Positions 27,860 to 36,155 of a stretch of DNA of 64,000 bases are shown in pieces. The stretch comes from Bin87 sp965204395. GTDB lineage: Bacteria; Chloroflexota; Dehalococcoidia; Lucifugimonadales; UBA3495. The position numbers were made by a program, and so were the translations under genes. The notes beneath the pieces were generated by a model. It did no database searches and was not told where the DNA came from. It saw nothing but the letters and a program-made list of their open reading frames with translations. The stretch lies in assembly GCA_965204395.1 (NCBI GenBank), contig OZ241987.1, forward strand, positions 1,302,001 through 1,366,000. The letters are read 5' to 3'. Each line of letters begins with the position of its first letter. The first letter of the stretch is position 1.

Positions 27860-28720
27860 ATGTCGCAACAGCTACCGCCAGAGGTACTCAACCTGATCAA
27901 TGCCGCCCTCACCGAAGACCAGGCATTTAACGACCCGACGACCCAAACGCTGATACCCGACGGAGTCATCGGCGACGGGGTCCTGCGCGCCAAAGCCGAC
28001 GGCGTCCTGGCCGGCGGAGCAGTCGCCCGCGAGGTGTTCCAACGGATCGACCCCTTCCTGGAGGTCAATCTGTTGCTGGACGACGGGTCCGAACTGGCTT
28101 CAGGCGCCGATATCGCCAGCGTGCGAGGCTCGGCGGCATCGATCCTGCGGGCGGAGCGCACCGCCCTGAACTTCATGCAGCGCATGAGCGGCATCGCCAC
28201 GGCGACGAACCAATACGTTCGCGCCGTAGCCGGCACGCCGGCTCGAATCGTGGATACCCGAAAAACCGCGCCCGGCCACCGGTTCCTGGACAAGTACAGC
28301 GTGCGCATGGGCGGCGGGCACAATCACCGCCTGAATCTCGCGGACGGCATCCTGATCAAGGACAACCACCTGGCCGCCCGCGCCGCGTTGGAAGAGCCGC
28401 TGGGCGCCGTGGTGCAGCACGCCATCGCCCAGGCGTCGCACACCATACGCGTTGAGGTCGAGGTGGAATCGCTGGAGCAGGTCAGAGAGGCGGTGGACGC
28501 CGGCGCCCACATCATCATGCTGGACAACATGGACGTGGACACCATGCGCGAGGCCGTCGCCATCATCGACGGGCGCGCCTCCGTGGAAGCCTCCGGCGGC
28601 ATCAACCTGAGCACCGTCCGCGCGGTAGCCGAAACCGGCGTCGACCTCATCAGCATCGGCGGCCTAACCCACTCCACGGACGCGCTGGACATCTCCCTCG
28701 ACCTGGAGTTTCCCCAGTAG
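27860..28720 (+). CDS. nadC: Nicotinate-nucleotide pyrophosphorylase (quinolinate phosphoribosyltransferase)
   Basis: Makes nicotinate mononucleotide from quinolinate and PRPP in NAD biosynthesis. The protein has 286 residues with the conserved active-site segments RIVDTRKTAPGHRFLDKYSV, RMGGGHNHRLNL, ILIKDNH and VEVEVESL. The C-terminal barrel motifs are IIMLDNMD, EASGGINL and ISIGGLTHS. A GAGGTG Shine-Dalgarno precedes the ATG. No nadA or nadB lies beside it. Confidence 0.94.
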   Translation: MSQQLPPEVLNLINAALTEDQAFNDPTTQTLIPDGVIGDGVLRAKADGVLAGGAVAREVFQRIDPFLEVNLLLDDGSELASGADIASVRGSAASILRAERTALNFMQRMSGIATATNQYVRAVAGTPARIVDTRKTAPGHRFLDKYSVRMGGGHNHRLNLADGILIKDNHLAARAALEEPLGAVVQHAIAQASHTIRVEVEVESLEQVREAVDAGAHIIMLDNMDVDTMREAVAIIDGRASVEASGGINLSTVRAVAETGVDLISIGGLTHSTDALDISLDLEFPQ

Positions 28721-28750
28721 GGACCAGGGCCCTTCCAAAGTCGCTTCTGT

Positions 28751-28785
28751 CATTGCGAGTCCGCCTGAGGCGGACGGCAATCTCG
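28751..28785. repeat. REP-like hairpin interrupted by a small palindrome
   Basis: ATTGCGAG and GGCAATCTCG ends, as in common CATTGCGAG...GGCAATCTCG repeats, enclose the perfect palindrome GTCCGCCTGAGGCGGAC at 28759-28775. The same 17-mer occurs in the transposase at 41755-41771. Confidence 0.7.
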
Positions 28786-28847
28786 TTTAGGCCGCCAGCG
28801 GGGTGCGGTTTGCCAACTGGCGCCCCCCGTCATTCCCACGTCGGCAG

Positions 28848-29113
28848 TCACGGAAAGTAGCGGTAGATTTCGCCCCGGGGCAGGAAACGGCGCAGCACGG
28901 CTGTCTCGCAGTCCATTGTGATGCCCAGACGGTAGTCGCCGATCCTGATGCGGTAGTGTTGCCCTTCAGCCCTGAGCCGGCTGACTCCCGCGACTTCAGT
29001 GATGTTATCGGTTCGATTAGTTCTTGGATTGCCTGGTCTAACCGGCGTTGAATTTGCGCCGAGCCGATTCCTCGTACATCTCGGAGAAATCGGCGAGTGG
29101 GTTCAACGGTCAT
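28848..29113 (-). pseudogene. Frameshifted RelE/ParE-type toxin
   Basis: The first frame gives MTVEPTRRFLRDVRGIG, then RLDQAIQELIEPITSL. From about 29007 the RelE-like sequence continues in a second frame as VSRLRAEGQHYRIRIGDYRL, ending RGEIYRYFP at 28848. Joining the two yields a normal toxin of about 88 residues with the typical YRIRIGDYR and IYRYFP motifs. A one-base shift therefore inactivates the gene unless it is a sequencing error. Its start overlaps the end of the upstream gene, as in antitoxin-toxin pairs. Confidence 0.72.
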
Positions 29114-29561
29114 CGGGGGTATTCAGGATTTCTCGTACCTCCAACAGGCTTACCCGGTCATCAATGTCCGCTTCTTCCATTGCTCCCAGTAACGCTTGGT
29201 CCTCTTCCTCTTCGGTCAGGGTCCCGTCCCAGAAGAAATCCGCCACCGCCGCCGTCTCTTCATTGCTGAGATCGTAGAGGTCATAGACCAGCCAGTCTAA
29301 TTGCTCTACCAACTTGCCGGTGTCCGCCGCCGGGTTGGTAGCTTTGGCGGCCAGTATCTGGTCAATCACGCGAACCAGCGGGCGCTGCTTGGCCTCGCTG
29401 AGCTTGGGGATGGTAATTGCCTCCCCATGGGCCAGGCACCAACGGGCCAGCGTGGAGTTTTCAATGGCATCGACGTATTTGGGCTGTCCCGCGCCCCCCT
29501 TGAGGAGCGCGATCGGTTCACAGCCCCGTACCTTTTTGAGGATGCCCTGTTCCGCTGACAT
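29103..29561 (-). CDS. C-terminal fragment resembling an Eco57I-type N6 DNA methylase, with antitoxin-like tail
   Basis: The protein has 152 residues from MSAEQGILKK. The middle (LVRVIDQILAAKATNPAADT, then LDWLVYDLYDLSNEE) strongly resembles the last helices of Eco57I-like restriction-modification enzymes, but nothing of the catalytic part is present upstream. The acidic tail after residue 110 (FWDGTLTEEEEDQALLGAME) resembles RelB-type antitoxin ends, and the stop overlaps the RelE-like gene. It may be a methylase remnant captured as an antitoxin, or an independent family. Confidence 0.45.
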   Translation of the reverse strand: MSAEQGILKKVRGCEPIALLKGGAGQPKYVDAIENSTLARWCLAHGEAITIPKLSEAKQRPLVRVIDQILAAKATNPAADTGKLVEQLDWLVYDLYDLSNEETAAVADFFWDGTLTEEEEDQALLGAMEEADIDDRVSLLEVREILNTPDDR

Positions 29562-29825
29562 CGCTGTGTGCTCCGCTCGCGTATCCACCCGGCCCCTCAC
29601 CGCAATCGATTGTAGCACCGGGCCAACAAGTCGGCCTGCGTACTTGGCCGACGCTGACCCCAACTGCGCCCTGCTGGGATTTGAATGAGGCGTGTGTCAG
29701 GCGGTGCGACGGCTGGCGGCCAAGTGGTGGGCCGAACCATCGGTGCATGGTGGTAAGGAGTGGCCGCGGGGCGAGGCTGGTCATTTGATAACATTAGGAA
29801 ATATCAACGCGGTAGAGAGATACCG

Positions 29826-30797
29826 ATGCCCAAGCACCCAGTTTTCCCAGATGTCCCCAAGGGATTTTGGCGCAGATTCCGCAAGCTATGGGGGAACCCG
29901 CTCCGACAGTTTGAGCAGACCATAGAGTTCGCCCAATCATTTGGCGCAGATCCTAGAGCACCATACTTTGATTGCATGGATGCGGAGTATTGGGGAGTGT
30001 TACGAGGTCTACACGCTCGCACTTGCCTGCATGCGCGTGCGGTCCTAGCGTTATTGACCAACGGGCTAGTCGATCCCGCTTGGGTACAATGGCGAGTTTG
30101 CCACGAAGCTGCCACCATTGCACTATTCATAGCTAACGACCCAGACATGGCTCCGCGCTATCTCCGGCATTCCCAAGTCAACGTGTATCATCTGGCTCAA
30201 ACTCTTTATAAGACAGACCATCACGATTCTCCGTCTGCATCCGAACTTGAGCTGCTGGCCTCGTCAGCCGATTCCGCAAAGAATGAGCACAAGCGGGACT
30301 ACGGTCAACCGCCGAAATCACGCGATTATAGTTGGAGTGGCTTCAGGACGTTTGCCGACATCGAGGCTTCAGTGCAGGTTGACTGGTCATGGAAAGCACG
30401 ATCAGAGTACGTGTTCGCTAGCGAGATTGCCCACGCCGCCCCTAAAGCGACCCAGCCATCGACTGACTATCGGGGCAATATGATCTTCGCGGTTGGACCA
30501 ACAAACGCAGGTTTGACGGATCCTGCCGATCTCACATGCCTTTCCCTTATGCACGCATCCTTGGCGCTGATGCAAAATGCGGCAGCGGTGGAAGGAGATA
30601 TCTGCCGCTTGAAGAAGTTTGTAGCCATGTGCCGGCTGGTGGGTAGGAAATGTTGGTTGTCTGATCCTGCAATATTCTGTCAGGACTGCGGCGGGCATGT
30701 GCCGGAGGCATCTCCGCCAGAAGAAATCCCAGACGCCGACAAGCCTGCGCAGTGTAGTTGCAATCCCGTGCCAATAGATTGCTGCCCTCGAGGTTAG
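29826..30797 (+). CDS. Hypothetical protein, DUF5677-like
   Basis: The protein has 323 residues from MPKHPVFPDVPKGFWRRF. The central helical region (RGLHARTCLHARAVLALLTN, then WRVCHEAATIALFIANDPD and APRYLRHSQVNVY) resembles DUF5677 proteins, whose function is unknown. The C-terminus is cysteine-rich (CQDCGGH, CSCNPVPIDCC), possibly metal-binding. Isolated gene. A GTG 66 bases upstream in frame is an alternative start. Confidence 0.55.
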   Translation: MPKHPVFPDVPKGFWRRFRKLWGNPLRQFEQTIEFAQSFGADPRAPYFDCMDAEYWGVLRGLHARTCLHARAVLALLTNGLVDPAWVQWRVCHEAATIALFIANDPDMAPRYLRHSQVNVYHLAQTLYKTDHHDSPSASELELLASSADSAKNEHKRDYGQPPKSRDYSWSGFRTFADIEASVQVDWSWKARSEYVFASEIAHAAPKATQPSTDYRGNMIFAVGPTNAGLTDPADLTCLSLMHASLALMQNAAAVEGDICRLKKFVAMCRLVGRKCWLSDPAIFCQDCGGHVPEASPPEEIPDADKPAQCSCNPVPIDCCPRG

Positions 30798-31204
30798 CCA
30801 AACCTCGCCCCACTCCTGTCGATCCGCAAAATTCCGAACGTTCTGCTTCTGACACTTCCCCCTTTCCTCAACCCTTCACCCATCCGTACCATTTAACCAA
30901 TACCCCAAATCCAACCTGCCACTCAGGCCGCGAGCCATCCAATGCCCACGTCCAAACACCGTAAACATCCCTCCCTCAAACCCTCCCAAATGCCTGCCAA
31001 AACCACCAATATCACCCCCAAAATCGTTCCCGCAGCCCCCATTCAGCCCCACGACCCGCCATCGGTCCTGCTTGAATTAGCGGAAATGAACGGAAATGAG
31101 CGGGATTTCGCCAAAATAGCCGCTGTCCCGACCTCACACCCAATCCTCTCCATCCCGTTTATCCCGTTCATCCATGTAAATTCTCTCCCGTCCGAGGCAA
31201 TCCC
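30798..31204. other. Intergenic region, low-complexity
   Basis: About 400 bases, pyrimidine-rich on the plus strand. A proline-rich open frame here (30942-31208) has no recognisable domain and overlaps the next start; I treat it as spurious. No terminator or RNA gene seen. Confidence 0.5.
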
Positions 31205-31537
31205 ATGACAATCTCCCAAATCCGCCGCCGCATCAACGTCCTCAAGCGCAGGTTCGCCACCGAACTCGCCATCATCAAGCTCCGACGCATCGCCGAATCC
31301 GTCTCCAACGACTGGGACCCCGACCAACCTCCCGAACCCGCCGAAGTAATCGAGCGCTTCGTCAAAGCCGGCTGCCGCTTGCCCACCTTCGGTAACCTTC
31401 GCCACTGCTTGGACAATGCCCGACACCAGGGAGACGTCCCTCACCCTGAAGACATCGTCATCAACCTCCTTCCCTGGATTGACGGCGACCGCTACCACAA
31501 ATTCCTCCGCTGGGACCTGCCCGCCCCTGCGCGCTAG
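31205..31537 (+). CDS. Conserved hypothetical small basic protein
   Basis: The protein has 110 residues, starting MTISQIRRRINVLKRRFATE. The basic helical N-terminus is followed by PPEPAEVIERFVKAGCRLPT and an end NLLPWIDGDRYHKFLRWDLP. The composition and codon usage look genuine, and similar small proteins with an LLPW...WDLP ending seem to recur in related genomes; this is recollection, not a search. No function is assigned. The basic N-terminus would fit nucleic-acid binding. Confidence 0.55.
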   Translation: MTISQIRRRINVLKRRFATELAIIKLRRIAESVSNDWDPDQPPEPAEVIERFVKAGCRLPTFGNLRHCLDNARHQGDVPHPEDIVINLLPWIDGDRYHKFLRWDLPAPAR

Positions 31538-31621
31538 CCATGCCGCAACCCGGTTTAGACCCCCAATCCAAAGACCCCGGAGAGAACCAGGGCTTTTTGA
31601 CTGTAGCCCTGTGGCAAGGTA

Positions 31622-31658
31622 GTCCGCTCATCCTGAGCCTGTCGAAGGACGAGCGGAC
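31622..31658. repeat. REP-like hairpin
   Basis: GTCCGCTCATCC and GGACGAGCGGAC form the arms around TGAGCCTGTCGAA. The same element occurs in altered form at 16499-16534 and 33030-33108. Confidence 0.7.
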
Positions 31659-31809
31659 GGTGAGCGAGGCAAGATTGCCGCGACAGTGTTTGCCGTTTGT
31701 CAGGATAATCGAAACGCCCAGGCGAGACGACGGCCCGGCTTGAATACCGCATGAGCCGGCGGTATATTGCCAGAACCATACTCCACCAATCCTCAAGGAG
31801 CCTCAACTC

Positions 31810-32355
31810 ATGGCCCGTCTCAACGACATCACCCGGGAACAACTCGCTCCCGAGCACCAGGAATTCTTCGACTCCATTGCCAGCAGCCGCGGCAGCGTGC
31901 GCGGGCCCTACGGCGTGCTGCTGCACAGCCCCGACCTGGCGGCGCGGGTTGCCCACACCGGCACCTACGTGCGGTTTGAACTGGACATCACCGAAGCCCA
32001 GCGCGAGATCATCATCTGCGCCACGGCCCGGGAGATTCGCCAGCAGTACGAGTTCTCCGCCCACGCGCGCCTGGCCCGACAGGCCGGAGTTTCCGAGGAC
32101 GTGGTGAACGCCATCGCCACCGGCAAGGCTCCGGAGGGCATGACCGGCATCGAGGCGTCGCTGGTCAAATACGTCCAGGAACTGGCGCAGAACCACAAGA
32201 TCAGCGACGACACGTTCGACGCTGTCCGCGACCACTTCGGCACGCAGAAGACCGTGGAAATCACCGCCCTGATCGGACACTACATGCTGGTGGGACAGGT
32301 CCTGTCGGCGTTTGAGGTTGACCTTCCCGCCGGCGTCCAGCCGGAAATCACGTAG
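31810..32355 (+). CDS. Carboxymuconolactone-decarboxylase-family protein
   Basis: The protein has 181 residues, all-helical CMD/AhpD type. The CMD core is ELDITEAQREIIICATAREI, then YEFSAHARLARQAGVSEDVV. The Glu/His pair is present, but the CxxC of peroxidase-active AhpD proteins is absent, so it is more likely a decarboxylase- or lactonase-like enzyme. It lies 12 bases before a DinB gene and is probably cotranscribed. Confidence 0.85.
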   Translation: MARLNDITREQLAPEHQEFFDSIASSRGSVRGPYGVLLHSPDLAARVAHTGTYVRFELDITEAQREIIICATAREIRQQYEFSAHARLARQAGVSEDVVNAIATGKAPEGMTGIEASLVKYVQELAQNHKISDDTFDAVRDHFGTQKTVEITALIGHYMLVGQVLSAFEVDLPAGVQPEIT

Positions 32356-32367
32356 AGGAGGCCCGCC

Positions 32368-32898
32368 ATGCCGGCCGCTACCGACGGTCTCATCTCCGCT
32401 CTGGAGAACAACTTCACCACCATTGACCTGGCGTTAACGGACCTCACGGACGAGGAGTTCCACCGTATCCCGGCGCCGGACTGCAACTCGGTGGCCTGGA
32501 CCCTGTGGCACCTGTCCCGAGTGATCGATTCGTTCATCCACACGCGTCTGAGAGACCTGCCCCAGCTTTGGGACGCCAACAACTGGGAGCAGCACTTCGC
32601 CATGCCGGCCGACGGCGAGAACCGAGGGCTGGGCTGGACGCACCAGATGGTATGTGACTGGCAACCGCCGTCGCGCGCCCGGCAGATGGAATACTTCGAG
32701 GAAGTGCGCTCCGCGTTGCGCGAATACTTGCCCGGCCTGACCGAGGCGCAGATGCAGCAGGCCAGGATCATACCGCCGGTGTCGGAACCCCGCACCGTAG
32801 CGGCCGCGCTGGGGCAGATGACCTGGGATTGCGTTTCCCACGGCGGCCAGATCGCGTTCCTGCGCGGCATGTACAAGGGGATGGGCTGGCACCGCTAG
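32368..32898 (+). CDS. DinB-family protein
   Basis: The protein has 176 residues of a four-helix-bundle DinB/DUF664 protein. Metal-binding histidines are likely in SVAWTLWHLSRVIDSFIH and WDCVSHGGQIAFLRGMY, the conserved positions of the fold. Family members include thiol-dependent transferases (mycothiol or bacillithiol S-transferase-like); the substrate is not evident here. It pairs with the upstream CMD-family gene (12-base gap). Confidence 0.85.
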   Translation: MPAATDGLISALENNFTTIDLALTDLTDEEFHRIPAPDCNSVAWTLWHLSRVIDSFIHTRLRDLPQLWDANNWEQHFAMPADGENRGLGWTHQMVCDWQPPSRARQMEYFEEVRSALREYLPGLTEAQMQQARIIPPVSEPRTVAAALGQMTWDCVSHGGQIAFLRGMYKGMGWHR

Positions 32899-33029
32899 AG
32901 TGTCCAAGGAAAGATCATCCCAAGCGGGTTGGGACTCCGGTATCAGATGGATGGGCGGGCTGAAATAGTTCGCCCATGCGTGTGACGCCCCAGGGGCTTT
33001 CCAAAGTAGTGCGATTGAAGTCTATCCGC

Positions 33030-33108
33030 TCGTCCTGAGCTGTCGTAGGTCCGCCTGTGGCGGGTCGAAGGACGCGCTCGTGGTTCGACAGGCTCACCAT
33101 GAGCGGGA
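33030..33108. repeat. REP-like element interrupted by a small palindrome
   Basis: Outer arms CTCGTCCTGAGCTGTCG and CGACAGGCTCACCATGAG are those of the repeat at 31622. Within it, TAGGTCCGCCTGTGGCGGG (33046-33064) sits between two copies of TCG, exactly where uninterrupted copies read CTGTCGAAGG. Confidence 0.7.
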
Positions 33109-33170
33109 TGTGTCGCGACTTTGGAAAGGTTCTGGTGACGCCCGGGCAGTACTTACTGGGAGGTTACGGC

Positions 33171-34004
33171 ATGAAACTGGATGGTCAGGTAGCAGTGATC
33201 ACGGGCGCCGGCAGGGGCATCGGGCGCGCCATCGCGTTGGCCTATGCTCGCGAGGGCGCAAAGTTGGCGCTGGCCGCGCGCAGCGAGGCCGAGTTGCAGG
33301 AGGCGGTCGCCGCCGTATCGGAGCATGGGACTGAGGCAATTGCCGTACCCACCGACGTGACCAGCCAGGAAGAGACGGAACGGTTGGCTCAGCGAACAGT
33401 GGAGCGATTCGGGCGCATCGACCTGCTGGTCAACAATGCGGGCATCTCGGGACCCGTCGGGCCGCTGCAGGGCAACGACATCGACGACTGGGTGAGCACG
33501 ATCACGGTGAACTTGACCGGGACGTTCCTGGTGTGTCGCGCCGTGATCCCCGTGATGCTGGAGCAATCGAGCGGGAAGATTATCAACCTGTCGGGCGCGG
33601 GAGCAACCAACGCGTGGAGCAATATGTCGGCCTACTGCTCCAGCAAGGCGGCGGTGGTGCGGCTCACTGAGGTATTGGCTCAGGAACTGGATGGCAAGGG
33701 AATCACGGTGAACGCCCTGGGCCCCGGGTCGGTGCACACCAGCATGTGGGACAGGATGACCGAGCAAGCCGAAGAGGCGGGGGCGGACTTCATCCACCAA
33801 CTGGGGTTGAGGGTAACGTCCGGCGGCGGCGCGTCTATCGACGAGTGCGCCGAGTTGGCCGTTTGGCTAGCCTCGGGCGAATGCGGAGCGTTGACCGGGC
33901 GGCTGATCTCGGCAACGGCCGATGATTTCCGCGACCTGCCGTCGAGGATCGAAGAGATCATGGCCGGAGAGGCGTACACGCTGCGCAGGGTGGGGCTTGA
34001 GTAG
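33171..34004 (+). CDS. Short-chain dehydrogenase/reductase
   Basis: The protein has 277 residues of a classical SDR. The cofactor motif is TGAGRGIG (residues 12-19), with NNAG near 88 and the active site S, Y-C-S-S-K near 155-159. The cofactor could be NAD or NADP: the residues after the second strand (AARSEAELQE) include arginine, which favours NADPH. Start chosen at MKLDGQVAVITG, with a GGGAGG Shine-Dalgarno eight bases upstream. The substrate is unknown. Confidence 0.92.
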   Translation: MKLDGQVAVITGAGRGIGRAIALAYAREGAKLALAARSEAELQEAVAAVSEHGTEAIAVPTDVTSQEETERLAQRTVERFGRIDLLVNNAGISGPVGPLQGNDIDDWVSTITVNLTGTFLVCRAVIPVMLEQSSGKIINLSGAGATNAWSNMSAYCSSKAAVVRLTEVLAQELDGKGITVNALGPGSVHTSMWDRMTEQAEEAGADFIHQLGLRVTSGGGASIDECAELAVWLASGECGALTGRLISATADDFRDLPSRIEEIMAGEAYTLRRVGLE

Positions 34005-34089
34005 GCAGCGCTGCGCAAATCGCGATGGCAGGGGGCATGCCCGAATCCAACGAGAGTACGACGGTGCCAATCACCAACTGTCGACAGGT

Positions 34090-34554
34090 TCAGGAGTTCC
34101 TGGGGCGGCCGCGATCCGCGCTGTCGACGAGGATGGTAACCGGGCCGTCGTTGACCAGGTGGACGTGCATGTAGGCCTGGAACCGGCCGGTGGCGACCGT
34201 CAGACCTTTCTCACGGAACATCTCGCACGCCAACTCGTAGAGGCGGTTGGCCTCATCGGATCCGGCGGCGCGGGTGAAATCGGGCCGGCGGCCACGCCTG
34301 GTGTCCGCGTAGAGGGTGAACTGGGACACCACGAGCAGTTCGGCGCCAACGTCCAGGGCGGAGAGGTTGAACCGCCCCTGCTCATCAGCGAAGATTCGCA
34401 GGTTCGCGACCTTGTCCGCAAGGTACTGGGCATCAGCATCGGCATCGCCGTCGGCCACGCCCAGGAGGACGACCAGGCCCGGGCCGATTCTGCCGACCTC
34501 GGCGCCATCGGCCGAAACTGAGGCTTCGGTGACGCGTTGGATCAACGCTCGCAT
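34090..34554 (-). CDS. dtd: D-aminoacyl-tRNA deacylase
   Basis: Removes D-amino acids (and glycine from tRNA-Ala) from mischarged tRNAs in the cytoplasm. The protein has 154 residues, starting MRALIQRVTEASVS, with the two active-site motifs SQFTLYADTRRGRRP and VNDGPVTILVDS (the GPVT cross-subunit motif). Isolated gene between SDR and FmdB genes. Confidence 0.95.
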   Translation of the reverse strand: MRALIQRVTEASVSADGAEVGRIGPGLVVLLGVADGDADADAQYLADKVANLRIFADEQGRFNLSALDVGAELLVVSQFTLYADTRRGRRPDFTRAAGSDEANRLYELACEMFREKGLTVATGRFQAYMHVHLVNDGPVTILVDSADRGRPRNS

Positions 34555-34649
34555 CGCTGGCTATCTGTTACGTTTGAACCACGGCACGAGGCAAGAAAAA
34601 GCCGCACCCGAGAGCGCGGCCCAGATCTATCCCGTACCGCTTGCGGCAA

Positions 34650-35000
34650 TCAGGCTGAATCGCCGCCCGCAGCGGCCGGAGCCGGCGTTGACGAGGAATC
34701 GCTCCCGGAGGAACCGCTGTCGCTGGACGTTGAGCTGTCGGAGGATGACCCGCTGCCGTTGGAGGACGATGCCGATTCCTTTGCGGGCTCCTTGCTCTCG
34801 GAACCTTCGTTTGGCCGCTTGGGACGCCCGTAGTCAGTGGTGTAGAACCCGCTGCCCTTGTATATCACCGGGACGGCGTGGAAAACTCTCTGGCCTGCGC
34901 CGCCACAGACCGGGCATGCGCCCTGGCCGGCCTCGCTGAACGTCTGAACCAATTCAAACTCATTTGAGCATTCGGTACACCGATAATCGTAACGAGGCAA
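34650..35000 (-). CDS. FmdB-family zinc-ribbon protein with serine-rich tail
   Basis: The protein has 116 residues. The N-terminal FmdB zinc ribbon (MPRYDYRCTECSNEFE, then CPVCGG) is followed by the usual GSGFYTTDY. The last 45 residues are low-complexity Ser/Gly/Asp and probably disordered. FmdB proteins are putative regulators of unknown action. It precedes rpsU on the opposite side of an intergenic gap of about 170 bases. Confidence 0.87.
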   Translation of the reverse strand: MPRYDYRCTECSNEFELVQTFSEAGQGACPVCGGAGQRVFHAVPVIYKGSGFYTTDYGRPKRPNEGSESKEPAKESASSSNGSGSSSDSSTSSDSGSSGSDSSSTPAPAAAGGDSA

Positions 35001-35173
35001 ACCTTCCCTCCTTTATCTCGCTCGGGGATTTGACCGCTAGGTCAGGCACGCAGACTGAGCCCGACCCGACGCTGGTGCGCCGAATGCGGTGTCCAGTTAC
35101 TGGGCGGTCAAATTGGCGCGTTAAGGCCGCGATGTCTGGCGTGGAGCGTTAGCCGGCGAGGCCGGCGGGCATC

Positions 35174-35359
35174 CTAGCGGCGCTGCCGGCGTCGGCGGCG
35201 TGCCGCGCGCTGGGCGGCCAATCGTTCCTTCTGGGCCTTGGACCGGAAAAATCGCCGGTCCTTCAACTCCCGCAGGATGCCTGCGTGCTGAACCGACGCG
35301 CGGAACCTGTTAACCAAACTTTCGGGCGGTTCGCCTTCTCGGGGCGTTACGTAAGCCAT
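35174..35359 (-). CDS. rpsU: 30S ribosomal protein S21
   Basis: A small-subunit protein of 61 residues. It has the S21 pattern ESLVNRFRASVQHAGILREL, then RRFFRSKAQKERLAAQ, and ends in an arginine-rich tail that binds rRNA. Confidence 0.92.
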   Translation of the reverse strand: MAYVTPREGEPPESLVNRFRASVQHAGILRELKDRRFFRSKAQKERLAAQRAARRRRRQRR

Positions 35360-35454
35360 GCAATACTCCGTGGTTTTGCGCTTCTGGATACTTGTTTACA
35401 AGCCAAAATATACCACGACGCTGGTGACGGGGCAAACGGCGGACGTGGAAGCGG

Positions 35455-36147
35455 TCAGTCCTGGACTGCCGTGATGCGGCCATCGGCCATCTGGAGACGG
35501 CGGTCGGTCATGTCGGCAAGCATCAGGTCATGGGTCGCGGTCACTACGGTCACGCCGCGGGTGGCGGCGATCTCCCGCATGATTCCGCCGATGCTCTCGG
35601 CCGTCACGCTGTCCAATTCGCCGGTGGGCTCGTCGGCGAACACCACCGAGGGCCCAGCCACCAGGGCCCGGGCAATCGCGACGCGCTGCTGCTCGCCGCC
35701 GGACAGTTCGTACGGGCGATGGCCGGAACGTCCCAGCAGGCCGACCAACTCGAGGGACTCGTTGGCGCGGCGGCGACGTTCCCGCCAGGAAACCCCGCCG
35801 ATGTGCAGGGGGAGCTCAACGTTTTCAAAAGCGGAGAGCAACGGGATCAAACCGAAGGACTGGAACACGAACCCGATCCGCTCACGGCGCAGGGCGACCA
35901 GGTCCTTTTCGGGCAGGCTGGAAAGCTCTCTGCCCTCGAACCAAACCTTGCCTTCGCTGGGCCGGTCCAGGCCGGCCAGCAGGTTCAGCAAGGTGGTTTT
36001 GCCGGAGCCGGACCGTCCGACCAGGGCAACGAATTCGCCAGGGGCGATGTTGACGGTAATTCCGTCGACAGCCCTGACGGCACTCTCGCCCTCGCCGAAC
36101 TCGCGGACCACCGAATCGGCGGCCAGAGCCGCTGTTCCGTTGACCAT
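35455..36147 (-). CDS. ABC transporter ATP-binding protein (LolD/MacB type)
   Basis: The protein has 230 residues with Walker A GRSGSGKTT, signature LSGGEQQRVAIARAL, Walker B VVFADEPTGELDS and H-loop TATHD. The LolD/FtsE-like subfamily works with FtsX/MacB-type permeases in lipoprotein handling, export or peptide release. It lies eight bases after another ATPase of the same type; no permease is encoded nearby. Confidence 0.9.
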   Translation of the reverse strand: MVNGTAALAADSVVREFGEGESAVRAVDGITVNIAPGEFVALVGRSGSGKTTLLNLLAGLDRPSEGKVWFEGRELSSLPEKDLVALRRERIGFVFQSFGLIPLLSAFENVELPLHIGGVSWRERRRRANESLELVGLLGRSGHRPYELSGGEQQRVAIARALVAGPSVVFADEPTGELDSVTAESIGGIMREIAATRGVTVVTATHDLMLADMTDRRLQMADGRITAVQD

Positions 36148-36155
36148 AGCCGACG

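Noticed and set aside
30942..31208. Proline-rich plus-strand open frame of 88 codons
   Set aside because: Low-complexity translation, no Shine-Dalgarno, and overlap with the better-supported gene at 31205.
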